Source: Qipengyuania gelatinilytica
GTDB lineage: Bacteria; Pseudomonadota; Alphaproteobacteria; Sphingomonadales; Sphingomonadaceae
NCBI RefSeq assembly: GCF_019711315.1
Contig: NZ_CP081294.1
Coordinates: 2,046,001-2,110,000 of the forward strand
DNA length: 64,000 nt
Direction of reading: 5' to 3'
A model generated the notes under the pieces. That model was not told the DNA's origin, did not search any database, and saw only the letters and a list, made by a program, of their open reading frames with translations. How positions within the stretch are numbered: the stretch's first letter is position 1; each line of letters opens with the position of its first letter. Positions 56,717 to 64,000 of the stretch are shown here, piece after piece. The position numbers and the translations under genes were made by a program.

Positions 56717-57994
56717 GTGTCCACCAGCTATCGTTTCGCCGTACTTGCCGCCTTCGGCCTCGCTGCGTCCCCTCTTGCCGCGCAGGAAACGCCCGAAGAA
56801 GTCGCGGCGGCCGCGCTGGAAGCCGCACCCGTCTGGGACGGGCATAACGATGTTCCGATCCAGCTGCGCGCCCGCTTTGGCAACGAGATCGGCGATTTCG
56901 ATTTCGTCGACACGCTGGATACCGAGACTGCCGAGCGCAAGGCCATGCACAGCGACATCGTCCGCCTGCGCCAGGGCAAGGTCGGGGCGCAATGGTGGTC
57001 GGTCTATGTGAGCGCATCGCTGGACGAGCCCGAGGCTGTCCAGATGACGCTGGAACAGATCGACGTCACCAAGCGCCTGATCGCTCAGAACCCCGATGCG
57101 CTGCAGCTCGCGCTGACTGCCGATGATGTGGAGGACGCCATTGCCAATGGCAGGATCGCATCGCTGATGGGGATGGAAGGCGGCCATTCGATCGGCAACA
57201 GCCTCGCCGTGCTGCGCCAGATGTATGATCTTGGCGCGCGCTACATGACGCTGACCCACGGGCGCACACTCGACTGGGCGGATAGCGCGACCGATGCGCC
57301 GCGCCATGGCGGATTGAACGAATTCGGCATGGACGTCGTGCGCGAGATGAACCGCATCGGCATGCTGGTGGACCTGAGCCATGTCAGCGAAGCAGCGATG
57401 CACGACGCGCTGGACGTCGCCCGCGCACCGGTGATTTTCAGCCACTCGGGCGCGCGCGCCGTGACCGGTCACCTGCGCAACGTACCGGACAGCGTGCTCG
57501 AGCGACTCCCGTTGAATGGCGGTATCGTGATGGTCGTCGCACTGCCGTGGTTCATCAACGAAGACCTGCGCAACCACGCCGCCAACCGTGCCGCCGAACA
57601 GGCCCGGCTCGAGGCGCTTTACGCCGGCCTCCCGGACGAAGTCGAAGCGCTCATGGCGAAATGGGATGCCGAGAACCGCGAGCCCGTCTCGACGATTTCC
57701 GACATGGCCGATCATATCGACCACATCCGCGAAGTAGCGGGGATCGATCACATCGGCATCGGCGGGGATTATGACGGCATGCCGCACGGGCCGGTCGGGA
57801 TGGAAGATGTCACCGGCTATCCGGCTCTATTCGAAGAGCTTGCGCGGCGCGGCTATTCGCAGGCGGATCTCGAAAAGATCTCGATGCGCAACATGCTGCG
57901 CGTGATGCGCGAGGCGGAAGCCTATGCCGCCAGCCAGTCGGGTGCGGCGCCGATCGAATATCCGGCAGGCGCAGACCGCGACCCCAAGGACTGA
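56717..57994 (+). CDS. Membrane dipeptidase (peptidase M19), exported
   Basis: 425 residues; GTG 56717 with GGGAGAG upstream opens a Sec signal (about ASPLAAQ). The binuclear zinc site is complete: HND in WDGHNDVP, Glu in GMEGGHS, His in VDLSHVS and IFSHSGAR, Asp in GIGGDYDG. It cleaves dipeptides, including D-amino acid containing ones, in the periplasm. Confidence 0.93.
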   Translation: MSTSYRFAVLAAFGLAASPLAAQETPEEVAAAALEAAPVWDGHNDVPIQLRARFGNEIGDFDFVDTLDTETAERKAMHSDIVRLRQGKVGAQWWSVYVSASLDEPEAVQMTLEQIDVTKRLIAQNPDALQLALTADDVEDAIANGRIASLMGMEGGHSIGNSLAVLRQMYDLGARYMTLTHGRTLDWADSATDAPRHGGLNEFGMDVVREMNRIGMLVDLSHVSEAAMHDALDVARAPVIFSHSGARAVTGHLRNVPDSVLERLPLNGGIVMVVALPWFINEDLRNHAANRAAEQARLEALYAGLPDEVEALMAKWDAENREPVSTISDMADHIDHIREVAGIDHIGIGGDYDGMPHGPVGMEDVTGYPALFEELARRGYSQADLEKISMRNMLRVMREAEAYAASQSGAAPIEYPAGADRDPKD

Positions 57995-58013
57995 TCGCTA
58001 GGCGCAGCTGGGA

Positions 58014-58205
58014 TTAGTCGTCATCGGCCGTTTCGGGCAGGTCGGAACGGTCGGTGGAGGCCATTTCCTCCAGCTCGTCCTCGGTCATGGATTCGTACAT
58101 CTGCTTCGAGGCGCCCTGAAGGTCGCTTTTCGAAGTCTCGCCCCTTTTAGCCGACAGGGCAGCTCCTGCAGCCTGTTGCTGCGCCTTGCTGGTCGCTTTG
58201 GGCAT
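58014..58205 (-). CDS. DUF3008 small protein
   Basis: 63 residues: PKATSKAQQQAAGAALSAKRG then SDLQGASKQMYESMTEDELEE, the DUF3008 pattern. It follows the DUF2945 gene by 4 bases in one operon. Such proteins are typical members of the alphaproteobacterial general stress response. Confidence 0.9.
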   Translation of the reverse strand: MPKATSKAQQQAAGAALSAKRGETSKSDLQGASKQMYESMTEDELEEMASTDRSDLPETADDD

Positions 58206-58209
58206 GGCG

Positions 58210-58437
58210 TTAGTCCTGCGCTTCGAGTTCGCTGCCGCGCTTGAGCACTTCGTCGCCGTCTTCCTGCTTGATCAGGTAGGCCGGATTGTCTCCGTCACCG
58301 TCCTTGGTGACCTCGGTACCCTGAAGGGTGCGGGTTACCTCGCGTTCGAAACGCTCCTTGATCTGGCCCTTGCCTTCGCCGTCGCCCCAGTTCCATTTGA
58401 CGTATTGGTCGGTCTGGAAGCTGTTGGAATTGCTCAT
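58210..58437 (-). CDS. DUF2945 (HVA1/TUDOR-like) small protein
   Basis: 75 residues. YVKWNWGDGEGKGQIKERF and GDNPAYLIKQEDGDEVLKR are the family's landmarks. It heads an operon with DUF3008 and has a GGAAC-type promoter candidate at 58470-58495. Confidence 0.92.
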   Translation of the reverse strand: MSNSNSFQTDQYVKWNWGDGEGKGQIKERFEREVTRTLQGTEVTKDGDGDNPAYLIKQEDGDEVLKRGSELEAQD

Positions 58438-58469
58438 CGGGTTACTCCTGCAATCGTGTCTGCAATAGT

Positions 58470-58495
58470 AACCCGATGATGCCTGAATGTGTTCC
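58470..58495 (-). promoter_or_regulatory. EcfG-type stress promoter candidate
   Basis: On the minus strand: GGAAC (58495-58491), 17-base spacer, GGTT (58473-58470), about 33 bases before the DUF2945 start. It resembles the GGAAC-N16/17-CGTT general stress consensus with one mismatch. Confidence 0.55.
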
Positions 58496-58533
58496 GCAGA
58501 CTGGCGAAGCTATGCCCCTGCCAGTCGCAGAGT

Positions 58534-58854
58534 TCAATTTTCGATGACGCTGATACCGTCTCGGGTGGTGGTCTTGTCCTCGAGATTGTCGACGCCAGCA
58601 TCGTCGCCTTCGTCCGGCACTCCGACGATGCTGTCCGTGCCGTCAGCCTCTTCGTCCATCGACCGGATTTCGCCGCTCACCGTGGCTTCTTCCTCTACAT
58701 CGCCCTGGGTCATGGCGGGTATGATCCAGACGATCGACATCAGGAGGACAGCCAGGATCAGGCCACCGGCCAACACCCAGCGCACCACGCCCTCTTTCGA
58801 GCCGCCGCTTGCTTCGGTGTCGGTGACGTGAATTTCATCGCCTTCTTTGTGCAC
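58534..58854 (-). CDS. Single-pass membrane protein, acidic
   Basis: 106 residues: an acidic N-terminus, one helix (about 23-48, VVRWVLAGGLILAVLLMSIVW), and a long Asp/Glu-rich outer part. Orientation and role unknown. A GGAAC-type promoter candidate is upstream. Confidence 0.65.
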   Translation of the reverse strand: MHKEGDEIHVTDTEASGGSKEGVVRWVLAGGLILAVLLMSIVWIIPAMTQGDVEEEATVSGEIRSMDEEADGTDSIVGVPDEGDDAGVDNLEDKTTTRDGISVIEN

Positions 58855-58898
58855 GTAAAATACTCCCTATGGCCGCGATCCCGCAGCGTTTAGCCAAT

Positions 58899-58925
58899 CC
58901 TACGGCCAGGAAGGTACAATGTTCC
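58899..58925 (-). promoter_or_regulatory. Second EcfG-type promoter candidate
   Basis: On the minus strand: GGAAC (58925-58921), 16-base spacer, CGTAGG (58904-58899), about 45 bases before the gene at 58854. It has one mismatch to CGTT. Confidence 0.45.
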
Positions 58926-58942
58926 GCCTTCCCTGACCACAA

Positions 58943-59767
58943 TCAATCGCGCAAAAGATCGTTGATACCGGTCTTTTCGCGGGTCTGCGCATCGACGGTC
59001 TTGACGATCACGGCGCAGGCAAGGCCGGGGCCGCCGTTCTTGCCGGGCAGGGTGCCTGGCACGACCACCGAAAAAGGCGGCAGGTGCCCACGGATGACCT
59101 CGCCCGTGTCGCGGTAGACGATCTTGGTCGACTGGGTGATGAAGACACCCATCGAGACCACGCAGCCTTCGCCGACGATCACGCCTTCGACGATTTCGCT
59201 GCGCGCGCCGATGAAGCAATTGTCGCCGATGATGGTGGGGTTGGCCTGCATCGGTTCGAGCACGCCGCCGATGCCTGCGCCGGCCGAGATATGGCAGTTC
59301 TCGCCGATCTGCGCGCAGGAGCCGATGCTGGCCCAGGTATCGACCATGGTGCCCTTGCCGACATAGGCGCCGATGTTGACGAAGCTGGGCATCAGCACGC
59401 AGCCCGGCGCAATATAGGCGCCTTCGCGGGCCACGGCCCCCGGCACGACGCGGAAGCCCGCCTCACGGAAACGGGCATCGTCCCAACCGGCAAACTTGCC
59501 CGGCACCTTGTCGAAGGCCGGATGGCCTGCGCTGCCGCCGTCCATCACGCGGTTGTCGTTGAGACGGAACGACAGGAGCACGGCTTTCTTGAGCCACTGG
59601 TTGACGATCCAGCCACCCTTGCCGTCGGGCTCGGCCACGCGGCCTTCACCGCTGTCGAGCATCGCCAGCGCTGCATTGACCGCTTCGCGCACGTCGCTCG
59701 ACTGCGGCGTGACGTTGGCGCGGTCTTCCCACGCGGCTTCGATGCGGTTTTCGAGGTCGGCGCTCAT
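58943..59767 (-). CDS. dapD: 2,3,4,5-tetrahydropyridine-2,6-dicarboxylate N-succinyltransferase
   Basis: 274 residues from ATG 59767. The left-handed beta-helix with hexapeptide repeats covers about residues 105-220 (for example [37 protein letters not shown]). It transfers succinyl from succinyl-CoA to THDP in lysine/diaminopimelate synthesis. The upstream region is taken up by the large structured element at 59820-60089. Confidence 0.97.
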   Translation of the reverse strand: MSADLENRIEAAWEDRANVTPQSSDVREAVNAALAMLDSGEGRVAEPDGKGGWIVNQWLKKAVLLSFRLNDNRVMDGGSAGHPAFDKVPGKFAGWDDARFREAGFRVVPGAVAREGAYIAPGCVLMPSFVNIGAYVGKGTMVDTWASIGSCAQIGENCHISAGAGIGGVLEPMQANPTIIGDNCFIGARSEIVEGVIVGEGCVVSMGVFITQSTKIVYRDTGEVIRGHLPPFSVVVPGTLPGKNGGPGLACAVIVKTVDAQTREKTGINDLLRD

Positions 59768-59819
59768 GCTGGTCTCCGTTTGAACTTGCGGAGCGGTCGT
59801 TAGCAGCGTGGGCGCGCGA

Positions 59820-60089
59820 GGGTCCAGAGCCCCGGCCCGCAATGATCTAGATCGCCCGGAAAAACTTGTTGGCAAGGAGTGCTGCGCTGTCGCGTAGCAA
59901 TTGCTACGCGCAAGCAAACGACGCTGCCCAACAAGTTTTTCCGGGCGACCGCCGAAGGCGGCGGGCGAATTTGCTTACGCAGCAGCGTTGCTCGTCGCTA
60001 ACGATGCTAAGGCATCGCGCGCTTCTCGCGCCTAGCTGCGCAACCAAATTCGCTCCGTCTAGACCACTGCGGGCCGGAACTCTGGACCC
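59820..60089. repeat. 270-bp element of nested inverted repeats (cloverleaf-like)
   Basis: Outer arms: 59820-59851 pairs with 60058-60089 (32 nt, few mismatches; GGGTCCAGAG / CTCTGGACCC at the ends). Inside are three side arms. Arm A is a perfect 21-bp repeat, 59852-59872 with 59928-59948, whose centre is the perfect 20-bp palindrome 59891-59910. Arm B is CCGCC-GAA-GGCGG at 59949-59961. Arm C is 59965-59984 with 60034-60053 (17 of 20 match), centred on CGATGC-TAAG-GCATCG (60002-60017). It lies between two minus-strand genes and abuts the stop of the upstream one. It codes for nothing convincing. Confidence 0.85.
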
Positions 60090-61174
60090 TAATCCATCCC
60101 TGCCGCGACCGCGAATTCATAGGCGCGGTCGACCAGCGGTCCGACACGTTCGCTCATCGATTTGGCGTGGGCGGAAGACGCGGTGCCGTCGATCACGCGC
60201 TTCTTGATGCCCTGCATGATCCCTGCAAGCCGGAAGAGGTTGTAGGCGAAATACCAGTCCATCGGCGGAACCGGATAGCCGGTCTTCGCGACATAACGCT
60301 CGACCGCCTCGTCCTGCGAAGGGATGCCAAGCTCTTCCAGGTCGAGGCCCTCGAGGCCGGCACGCCCGTCATGCGGGTTGTGCCAGTTGAGCATGAGATA
60401 GCTGAAATCCGCGATCGGATCGCCGAGCGTCGACAGCTCCCAGTCGAGCACGGCGAGGACCTTGTTCTCGTCCTTCTCGAAAATCATGTTGTCGAGGCGA
60501 TAGTCGCCGTGGACGACGCTGCTTTCATGCTGCGGCGGGATGGTCTGCGGCAGCCATTCGATCAGCCGCTCCATCTTGGGCATGTGCTCGGTTTCGGAGA
60601 GCTTGTACTGCTTCGACCACCGCGCGATCTGGCGCGCGCAATAGTCGGTCGGCTTCCCGTAGTCGCCGAGGCCGATCTCGTCCGGCTTGCGCAGGTGGAG
60701 CTCGGCCATGGTGTCGATCATGGCATTGTAGATTTCGCGGCGTTCTTCGGGCGTGTTGTTCGGCAGCGAGCCGTTCCACAGCGAGCGGCCATCGGCCAGT
60801 CCCATGACGAAGAACTTCGAACCAATGACCTCCGGATCTTCGCAAAGCCCGTAAGTCTTGGGCACAGGGAAGCCCGTCGGCCCGAGCGCGTGCATGGCCT
60901 TGTATTCACGGTCCACCGCATGCGCGCTCGGCAGCAATTTGCCGAAGGGCTGGCGCCGGAGGACGTAAGAGCGGCCGGGGGTGTCGATCCGGTAGGTCGG
61001 ATTCGACTGGCCGCCCTTGAACTTCGAATAGGAGATCGGGCCTTCGAAGCCATCGACATTGGCTTCGAACCAGGCTGTCAGCTTGTCCATGTCGAGCTGG
61101 TCGCGCTCGGGCACGTCGATGGTGCCGACCATTTCCTTGTCGAAATCGATTTCGGGCATGCCTGTTTCGCTCAT
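60089..61174 (-). CDS. Phosphotransferase (APH/ACAD10-like)
   Basis: 361 residues from ATG 61174, sharing one base with the ADH stop (TGATG). The kinase-like core shows KGGQSNPTYRI, the catalytic VVHGDYRLDNMIF and metal site VLDWELSTLGDP. Aminoglycoside-phosphotransferase fold members next to acyl-CoA dehydrogenases are thought to phosphorylate hydroxyacyl-CoA intermediates, so resistance is unlikely to be its role. Confidence 0.88.
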   Translation of the reverse strand: MSETGMPEIDFDKEMVGTIDVPERDQLDMDKLTAWFEANVDGFEGPISYSKFKGGQSNPTYRIDTPGRSYVLRRQPFGKLLPSAHAVDREYKAMHALGPTGFPVPKTYGLCEDPEVIGSKFFVMGLADGRSLWNGSLPNNTPEERREIYNAMIDTMAELHLRKPDEIGLGDYGKPTDYCARQIARWSKQYKLSETEHMPKMERLIEWLPQTIPPQHESSVVHGDYRLDNMIFEKDENKVLAVLDWELSTLGDPIADFSYLMLNWHNPHDGRAGLEGLDLEELGIPSQDEAVERYVAKTGYPVPPMDWYFAYNLFRLAGIMQGIKKRVIDGTASSAHAKSMSERVGPLVDRAYEFAVAAGMD

Positions 61175-62259
61175 CAGTCGAACACCACCACGCTGCGGGC
61201 GGAATGGCCGCCCTTCATCTTTTCGAAGCCCTCGTTGATCTGCTCGAGCGGGATTCGCTCTGCGATGATCGTATCGAGGTCGAGCAGGCCGCGCATGTAG
61301 AAATCCACGAGGCGCGGCAGGTCGACCGGGAAGTGGTTCATCCCCATGATCGCACCCTGCAGCTTCTTGCCCGAAAGCAGGTCCATCGCGCCGAGGCCGA
61401 CCTTGCAGTCGAGCGGCATCATACCGAGGATCGTGGCCGTGCCCCCACGACGAAGGACCTTGACCGCGAGGTCCGCGGACGCCTGCCGGCCGACAGCCTC
61501 GATCGCGTGATGCACGCCGCCGCCGGAGATCTTCATCACCTGCTCGACGGCATCGTCGGCCATGGCATCGACGGTGTGCGTTGCGCCGAGAACCTGCGCG
61601 AGTTCGCGCTTCTCGGGCAGCGGATCGATGGCGATGACCTTGCCAGCCCCTGCAATCTTGGCAGCGTTGATGGTGGCAAGGCCCACGCCGCCGCATCCGA
61701 CCACGGCGACGGTCTCGCCCGGAACGACGGAGCAAGCGTTGAAGATTGCGCCCGCACCGGTCGTCACGGCGCAGCCGATGACCGCGGCACGATCAAGCGG
61801 CATATCCTTGTCGATTGCGACACAGGCGTGCTCGTGGATCAGCATCTGCTCGCAGAAGGCCGACAGGTTGAGCATCTGGCCAACCGGCTCGCCACCGTTT
61901 CGCGTGATGCGCGGCGGCGCAGTCTGGCCGCGCCGTGTGTCCGCACCCATGCAAAGGGCCATCCTGCCGGTCACGCAGAATTCGCAGTGGCCGCAGAAGG
62001 CGGAGAGGCACGACACGACATGGTCGCCCGGCTTCACGGTCTTCACTTCGCTGCCGACCGCGCGCACGACGCCTGCAGCCTCGTGACCCGGGATGGCGGG
62101 CAGGGGATGCGGGTAGGTGCCTTCGATGAAGTGGAGGTCCGAATGGCAAAGCCCGCAGGCCTTGGTGTCGATGAGGACCTCGTGCGGGGCCGGATCGGCG
62201 AGTTCGACCTCGCCGATCGTCAGGCCGCCGACCTGCTCGAGAATTGCAGCCTTAGCCAT
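61174..62259 (-). CDS. Zinc-dependent alcohol dehydrogenase (MDR family)
   Basis: 361 residues. Catalytic zinc ligands in CGLCHSD (Cys38) and GHE (His59), a structural zinc lobe with four cysteines in SAFCGHCEFCVTGRMALC, and the NAD fold VVGCGGVGLATINAA. Sits between the phosphotransferase and acyl-CoA dehydrogenase genes with one-base overlaps on both sides, pointing to one fatty or branched acyl degradation route. Confidence 0.92.
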   Translation of the reverse strand: MAKAAILEQVGGLTIGEVELADPAPHEVLIDTKACGLCHSDLHFIEGTYPHPLPAIPGHEAAGVVRAVGSEVKTVKPGDHVVSCLSAFCGHCEFCVTGRMALCMGADTRRGQTAPPRITRNGGEPVGQMLNLSAFCEQMLIHEHACVAIDKDMPLDRAAVIGCAVTTGAGAIFNACSVVPGETVAVVGCGGVGLATINAAKIAGAGKVIAIDPLPEKRELAQVLGATHTVDAMADDAVEQVMKISGGGVHHAIEAVGRQASADLAVKVLRRGGTATILGMMPLDCKVGLGAMDLLSGKKLQGAIMGMNHFPVDLPRLVDFYMRGLLDLDTIIAERIPLEQINEGFEKMKGGHSARSVVVFD

Positions 62260-63593
62260 CAGCGCGTCGCTCCCATGTCGCCCGAGCTCAGGTTCGAACT
62301 GCCGTCGTTCGGTGCCTTGCCGTCACGCAGTGCGTTGGCGGTCGGGCCTTCCTGCGGCATGTGCTTGGCAAACTCCATGCGCGCGATCGAGCGGGCGTGA
62401 ACCTCGTCCGGACCATCGGCGAGGCGCAGCGTGCGCTGGTGCGCGTAAGCATTGGCGAGGCCGTAATCGTCCGACACGCCGCCACCGCCATGGGCCTGGA
62501 TGGCATCGTCGATGATCTTCAGCGCCATGTTCGGCGCCTGCACCTTGATCATGGCGATTTCCTGCTTGGCAGCCTTGTTGCCGACCTTGTCCATCATGTC
62601 GGCGGCCTTGAGGCAGAGCAGGCGGGTCATGTCGATATCGATACGGGCGCGCGCGACGCGCTCTTCCCAGACCGAGTGCTTGTAGATCGGCTTGCCGAAT
62701 GCCTCACGCTCCTGGAGGCGCTTGCACATCTTGTGCAGCGCTTCCTCGGCGACGCCGATGGTGCGCATGCAGTGGTGGATACGGCCCGGGCCAAGGCGGC
62801 CCTGCGCGATCTCGAAACCGCGGCCTTCGCCCAGCAGCATGTTTGTGGCCGGAACGCGGACGTCCGTGAGTTCGACTTCCATATGGCCGTGCGGTGCATC
62901 GTCATATCCGAAGACGGGCAGGTGGCGGAGGATCTTCACGCCCGGCGCATCCATCGGCATCAGGATCATCGACTGCTGCGCATGGCGACCTGCCGAGAAA
63001 TCGGTCTTGCCCATGACGATCGCCACCTTGCAGCGCGGATCGCCAACGCCCGAGGACCACCACTTGCGGCCGTTGATGACGTATTCGTCACCGTCGCGCT
63101 CGATGCGGGTTTCGATGTTGGTGGCATCCGAGGAGGCGGTGAAAGGCTCGGTCATGAGGAAGGCCGAACGGATTTCGCCGTTCATCAGCGGGGTGAGCCA
63201 CCTGTCCTTCTGTTCGCGCGTGCCGTAGCGATGGAAGACTTCCATGTTGCCGGTGTCGGGTGCGGAGCAGTTGAAGACCTCGGAAGCAAAGCCGATGCGG
63301 CCCATTTCCTCTGCGCACAGCGCGTATTCGAGATTGGTCAGGCCCGGGCCTTCAAAATCGAATGTCTCTTCCACATGGTGGTGGCCGTCGTTGCGCGGCG
63401 GCATGAAGAGGTTCCAGATGCCCTCGGCCTTGGCCTTGGCTTTCAGGTCTTCGACGACCTGGATGACCTTCCAGCGGTCACCTTCGGCGTCCTGCGCCTT
63501 GTAGGTCGGGACGGCGGGGCGGACATGATCCTCGATGAAGCTCTTCACCCGGTCGCGCCAGTATGCTTGCCGTTCTGTGGGCTGGAAATCCAT
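62259..63593 (-). CDS. Acyl-CoA dehydrogenase
   Basis: 444 residues. ACAD family signatures: the FAD-contacting block [55 protein letters not shown], and the C-terminal [14 protein letters not shown]. This is the ACAD10/11-like group often paired with a phosphotransferase. First gene of the three-gene leftward operon. Confidence 0.94.
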   Translation of the reverse strand: MDFQPTERQAYWRDRVKSFIEDHVRPAVPTYKAQDAEGDRWKVIQVVEDLKAKAKAEGIWNLFMPPRNDGHHHVEETFDFEGPGLTNLEYALCAEEMGRIGFASEVFNCSAPDTGNMEVFHRYGTREQKDRWLTPLMNGEIRSAFLMTEPFTASSDATNIETRIERDGDEYVINGRKWWSSGVGDPRCKVAIVMGKTDFSAGRHAQQSMILMPMDAPGVKILRHLPVFGYDDAPHGHMEVELTDVRVPATNMLLGEGRGFEIAQGRLGPGRIHHCMRTIGVAEEALHKMCKRLQEREAFGKPIYKHSVWEERVARARIDIDMTRLLCLKAADMMDKVGNKAAKQEIAMIKVQAPNMALKIIDDAIQAHGGGGVSDDYGLANAYAHQRTLRLADGPDEVHARSIARMEFAKHMPQEGPTANALRDGKAPNDGSSNLSSGDMGATR

Positions 63594-63678
63594 CTTCTAA
63601 TCCTCTCTCTAAATCGGTTGCTTCACGAAACTGGCATAGGAGCCAGCGCCTCGCCAAGCGGATTCTTGCTTCAGTTTG

Positions 63679-64000
63679 TCAGGGAACGATGGTCCCTGCG
63701 TCGATGTCCCCGCGTGCCGCAGCGTCAAGCGCCTGCTTGCGGCGTTTGGTCAAAGTCTCGACACGCGCCTCGTGTTCGGCCCGACTGATCGGGAATCGAC
63801 CGAGCCAGAAGGCCGCGACGATCGCGAGCACGATGGCCGCAGCGCCGTAATAGGTGATCATGTGTGTCAGGACCGATGCGTCGACATCGCCTGCACGGGC
63901 TCCGTCGGGCAATTGCGAGGCGGCCACGATCTGGCCGGTCAGGAAGATGCCGAGGCCGGTGGCGCATTTCTGGATGAGCCAATTGCCCGAATAGAACGCG
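63679..64000 (-). CDS. MFS transporter, C-terminal part (partial)
   Basis: The frame comes in from beyond the right edge; 107 codons are present. FYSGNWLIQKCATGLGIFLTG, then a second helix (MITYYGAAAIVLAIVAAFWLG) and a short basic tail fit the end of a GPH/MelB-type MFS carrier. Substrate unknown. It probably belongs to the same leftward direction as the acyl-CoA dehydrogenase operon (85 bases between). Confidence 0.7.
   Translation of the reverse strand, partial: AFYSGNWLIQKCATGLGIFLTGQIVAASQLPDGARAGDVDASVLTHMITYYGAAAIVLAIVAAFWLGRFPISRAEHEARVETLTKRRKQALDAAARGDIDAGTIVP

Noticed and set aside
59866..60207. Short open frame across the structured element
   Set aside because: It runs through the inverted-repeat arms and into the antisense of the phosphotransferase gene; no ribosome site or protein-like pattern.
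60089..61174. Aminoglycoside resistance phosphotransferase
   Set aside because: The fold is shared, but the operon with acyl-CoA dehydrogenase and alcohol dehydrogenase and the KGGQSNPTY start place it in the ACAD10-like metabolic group.

Overview
The window looks like a chromosomal segment of a high-GC marine alphaproteobacterium. It best fits the Sphingomonadales, family Erythrobacteraceae (Erythrobacter / Qipengyuania / Altererythrobacter type). That placement rests on gene content and codon style (the NrsF/SigF pair, DUF885 and S9 peptidases, RTX proteins, many ATGA-coupled operons); no rRNA or marker phylogeny could be run. Coding density is very high, no transposase or integrase was found, and nearly all genes are ordinary chromosomal ones.

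Left part (1-21 kb). A leftward chain runs ispG, a six-TM protein, a thioredoxin-like lipoprotein and a flavoprotein cut by the left edge. A ZntB-type transporter and a DUF885 metallopeptidase follow. The most notable locus is 6.4-10.6 kb: an ECF sigma factor (SigF/ECF16-like), its NrsF anti-sigma, a DoxX protein and a DUF2282 (BufA1-type) bufferin precursor read leftward. A six-Cys (BufA2-type) precursor, a DUF692/MNIO enzyme and its DUF2063 partner read rightward. The two arms share a divergent promoter region with two identical GTAACC-N16-CGAATG promoters. Next come an SDR, an S9 peptidase, a TM-helix-repeat channel, an isoaspartyl peptidase, a class A beta-lactamase coupled to prephenate dehydratase, a membrane cytochrome c, rlmE, a Ppx/GppA phosphatase and tRNA-Gln(CTG).

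Middle part (21-40 kb). A five-gene molybdenum hydroxylase operon (PaoABC-like subunits plus XdhC/PaoD-like and MobA-like maturation proteins) is followed by a DJ-1/PfpI protein. A TetR-regulated MFS/HlyD/NodT efflux operon has a clear palindromic operator. Two large RTX proteins follow: a serralysin-type metallopeptidase with N-terminal PPC domains, and a nearly pure RTX protein with about 43 uninterrupted nonapeptides. A DUF6445 dioxygenase-like gene and thiC under a TPP riboswitch close the block.

Right part (40-64 kb). A short AT-richer insert after thiC holds an unrecognised gene with proteasome-like (Ntn) sequence features, a degenerate stretch and a DUF1444-like exported protein. Then come housekeeping and stress genes (HPF, cold-shock protein, lipocalin, fasciclin lipoprotein) and a coupled chain from a TPR-sulfotransferase through an esterase to DUF3429. 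Further on lie an S41 peptidase, a PEBP-like protein, SWIB, DoxX/DUF427, an M19 dipeptidase, small stress proteins with GGAAC-type promoters, and dapD. Between dapD and a coupled phosphotransferase / alcohol dehydrogenase / acyl-CoA dehydrogenase operon lies a 270-bp intergenic element made of nested inverted repeats. The window ends inside an MFS transporter.
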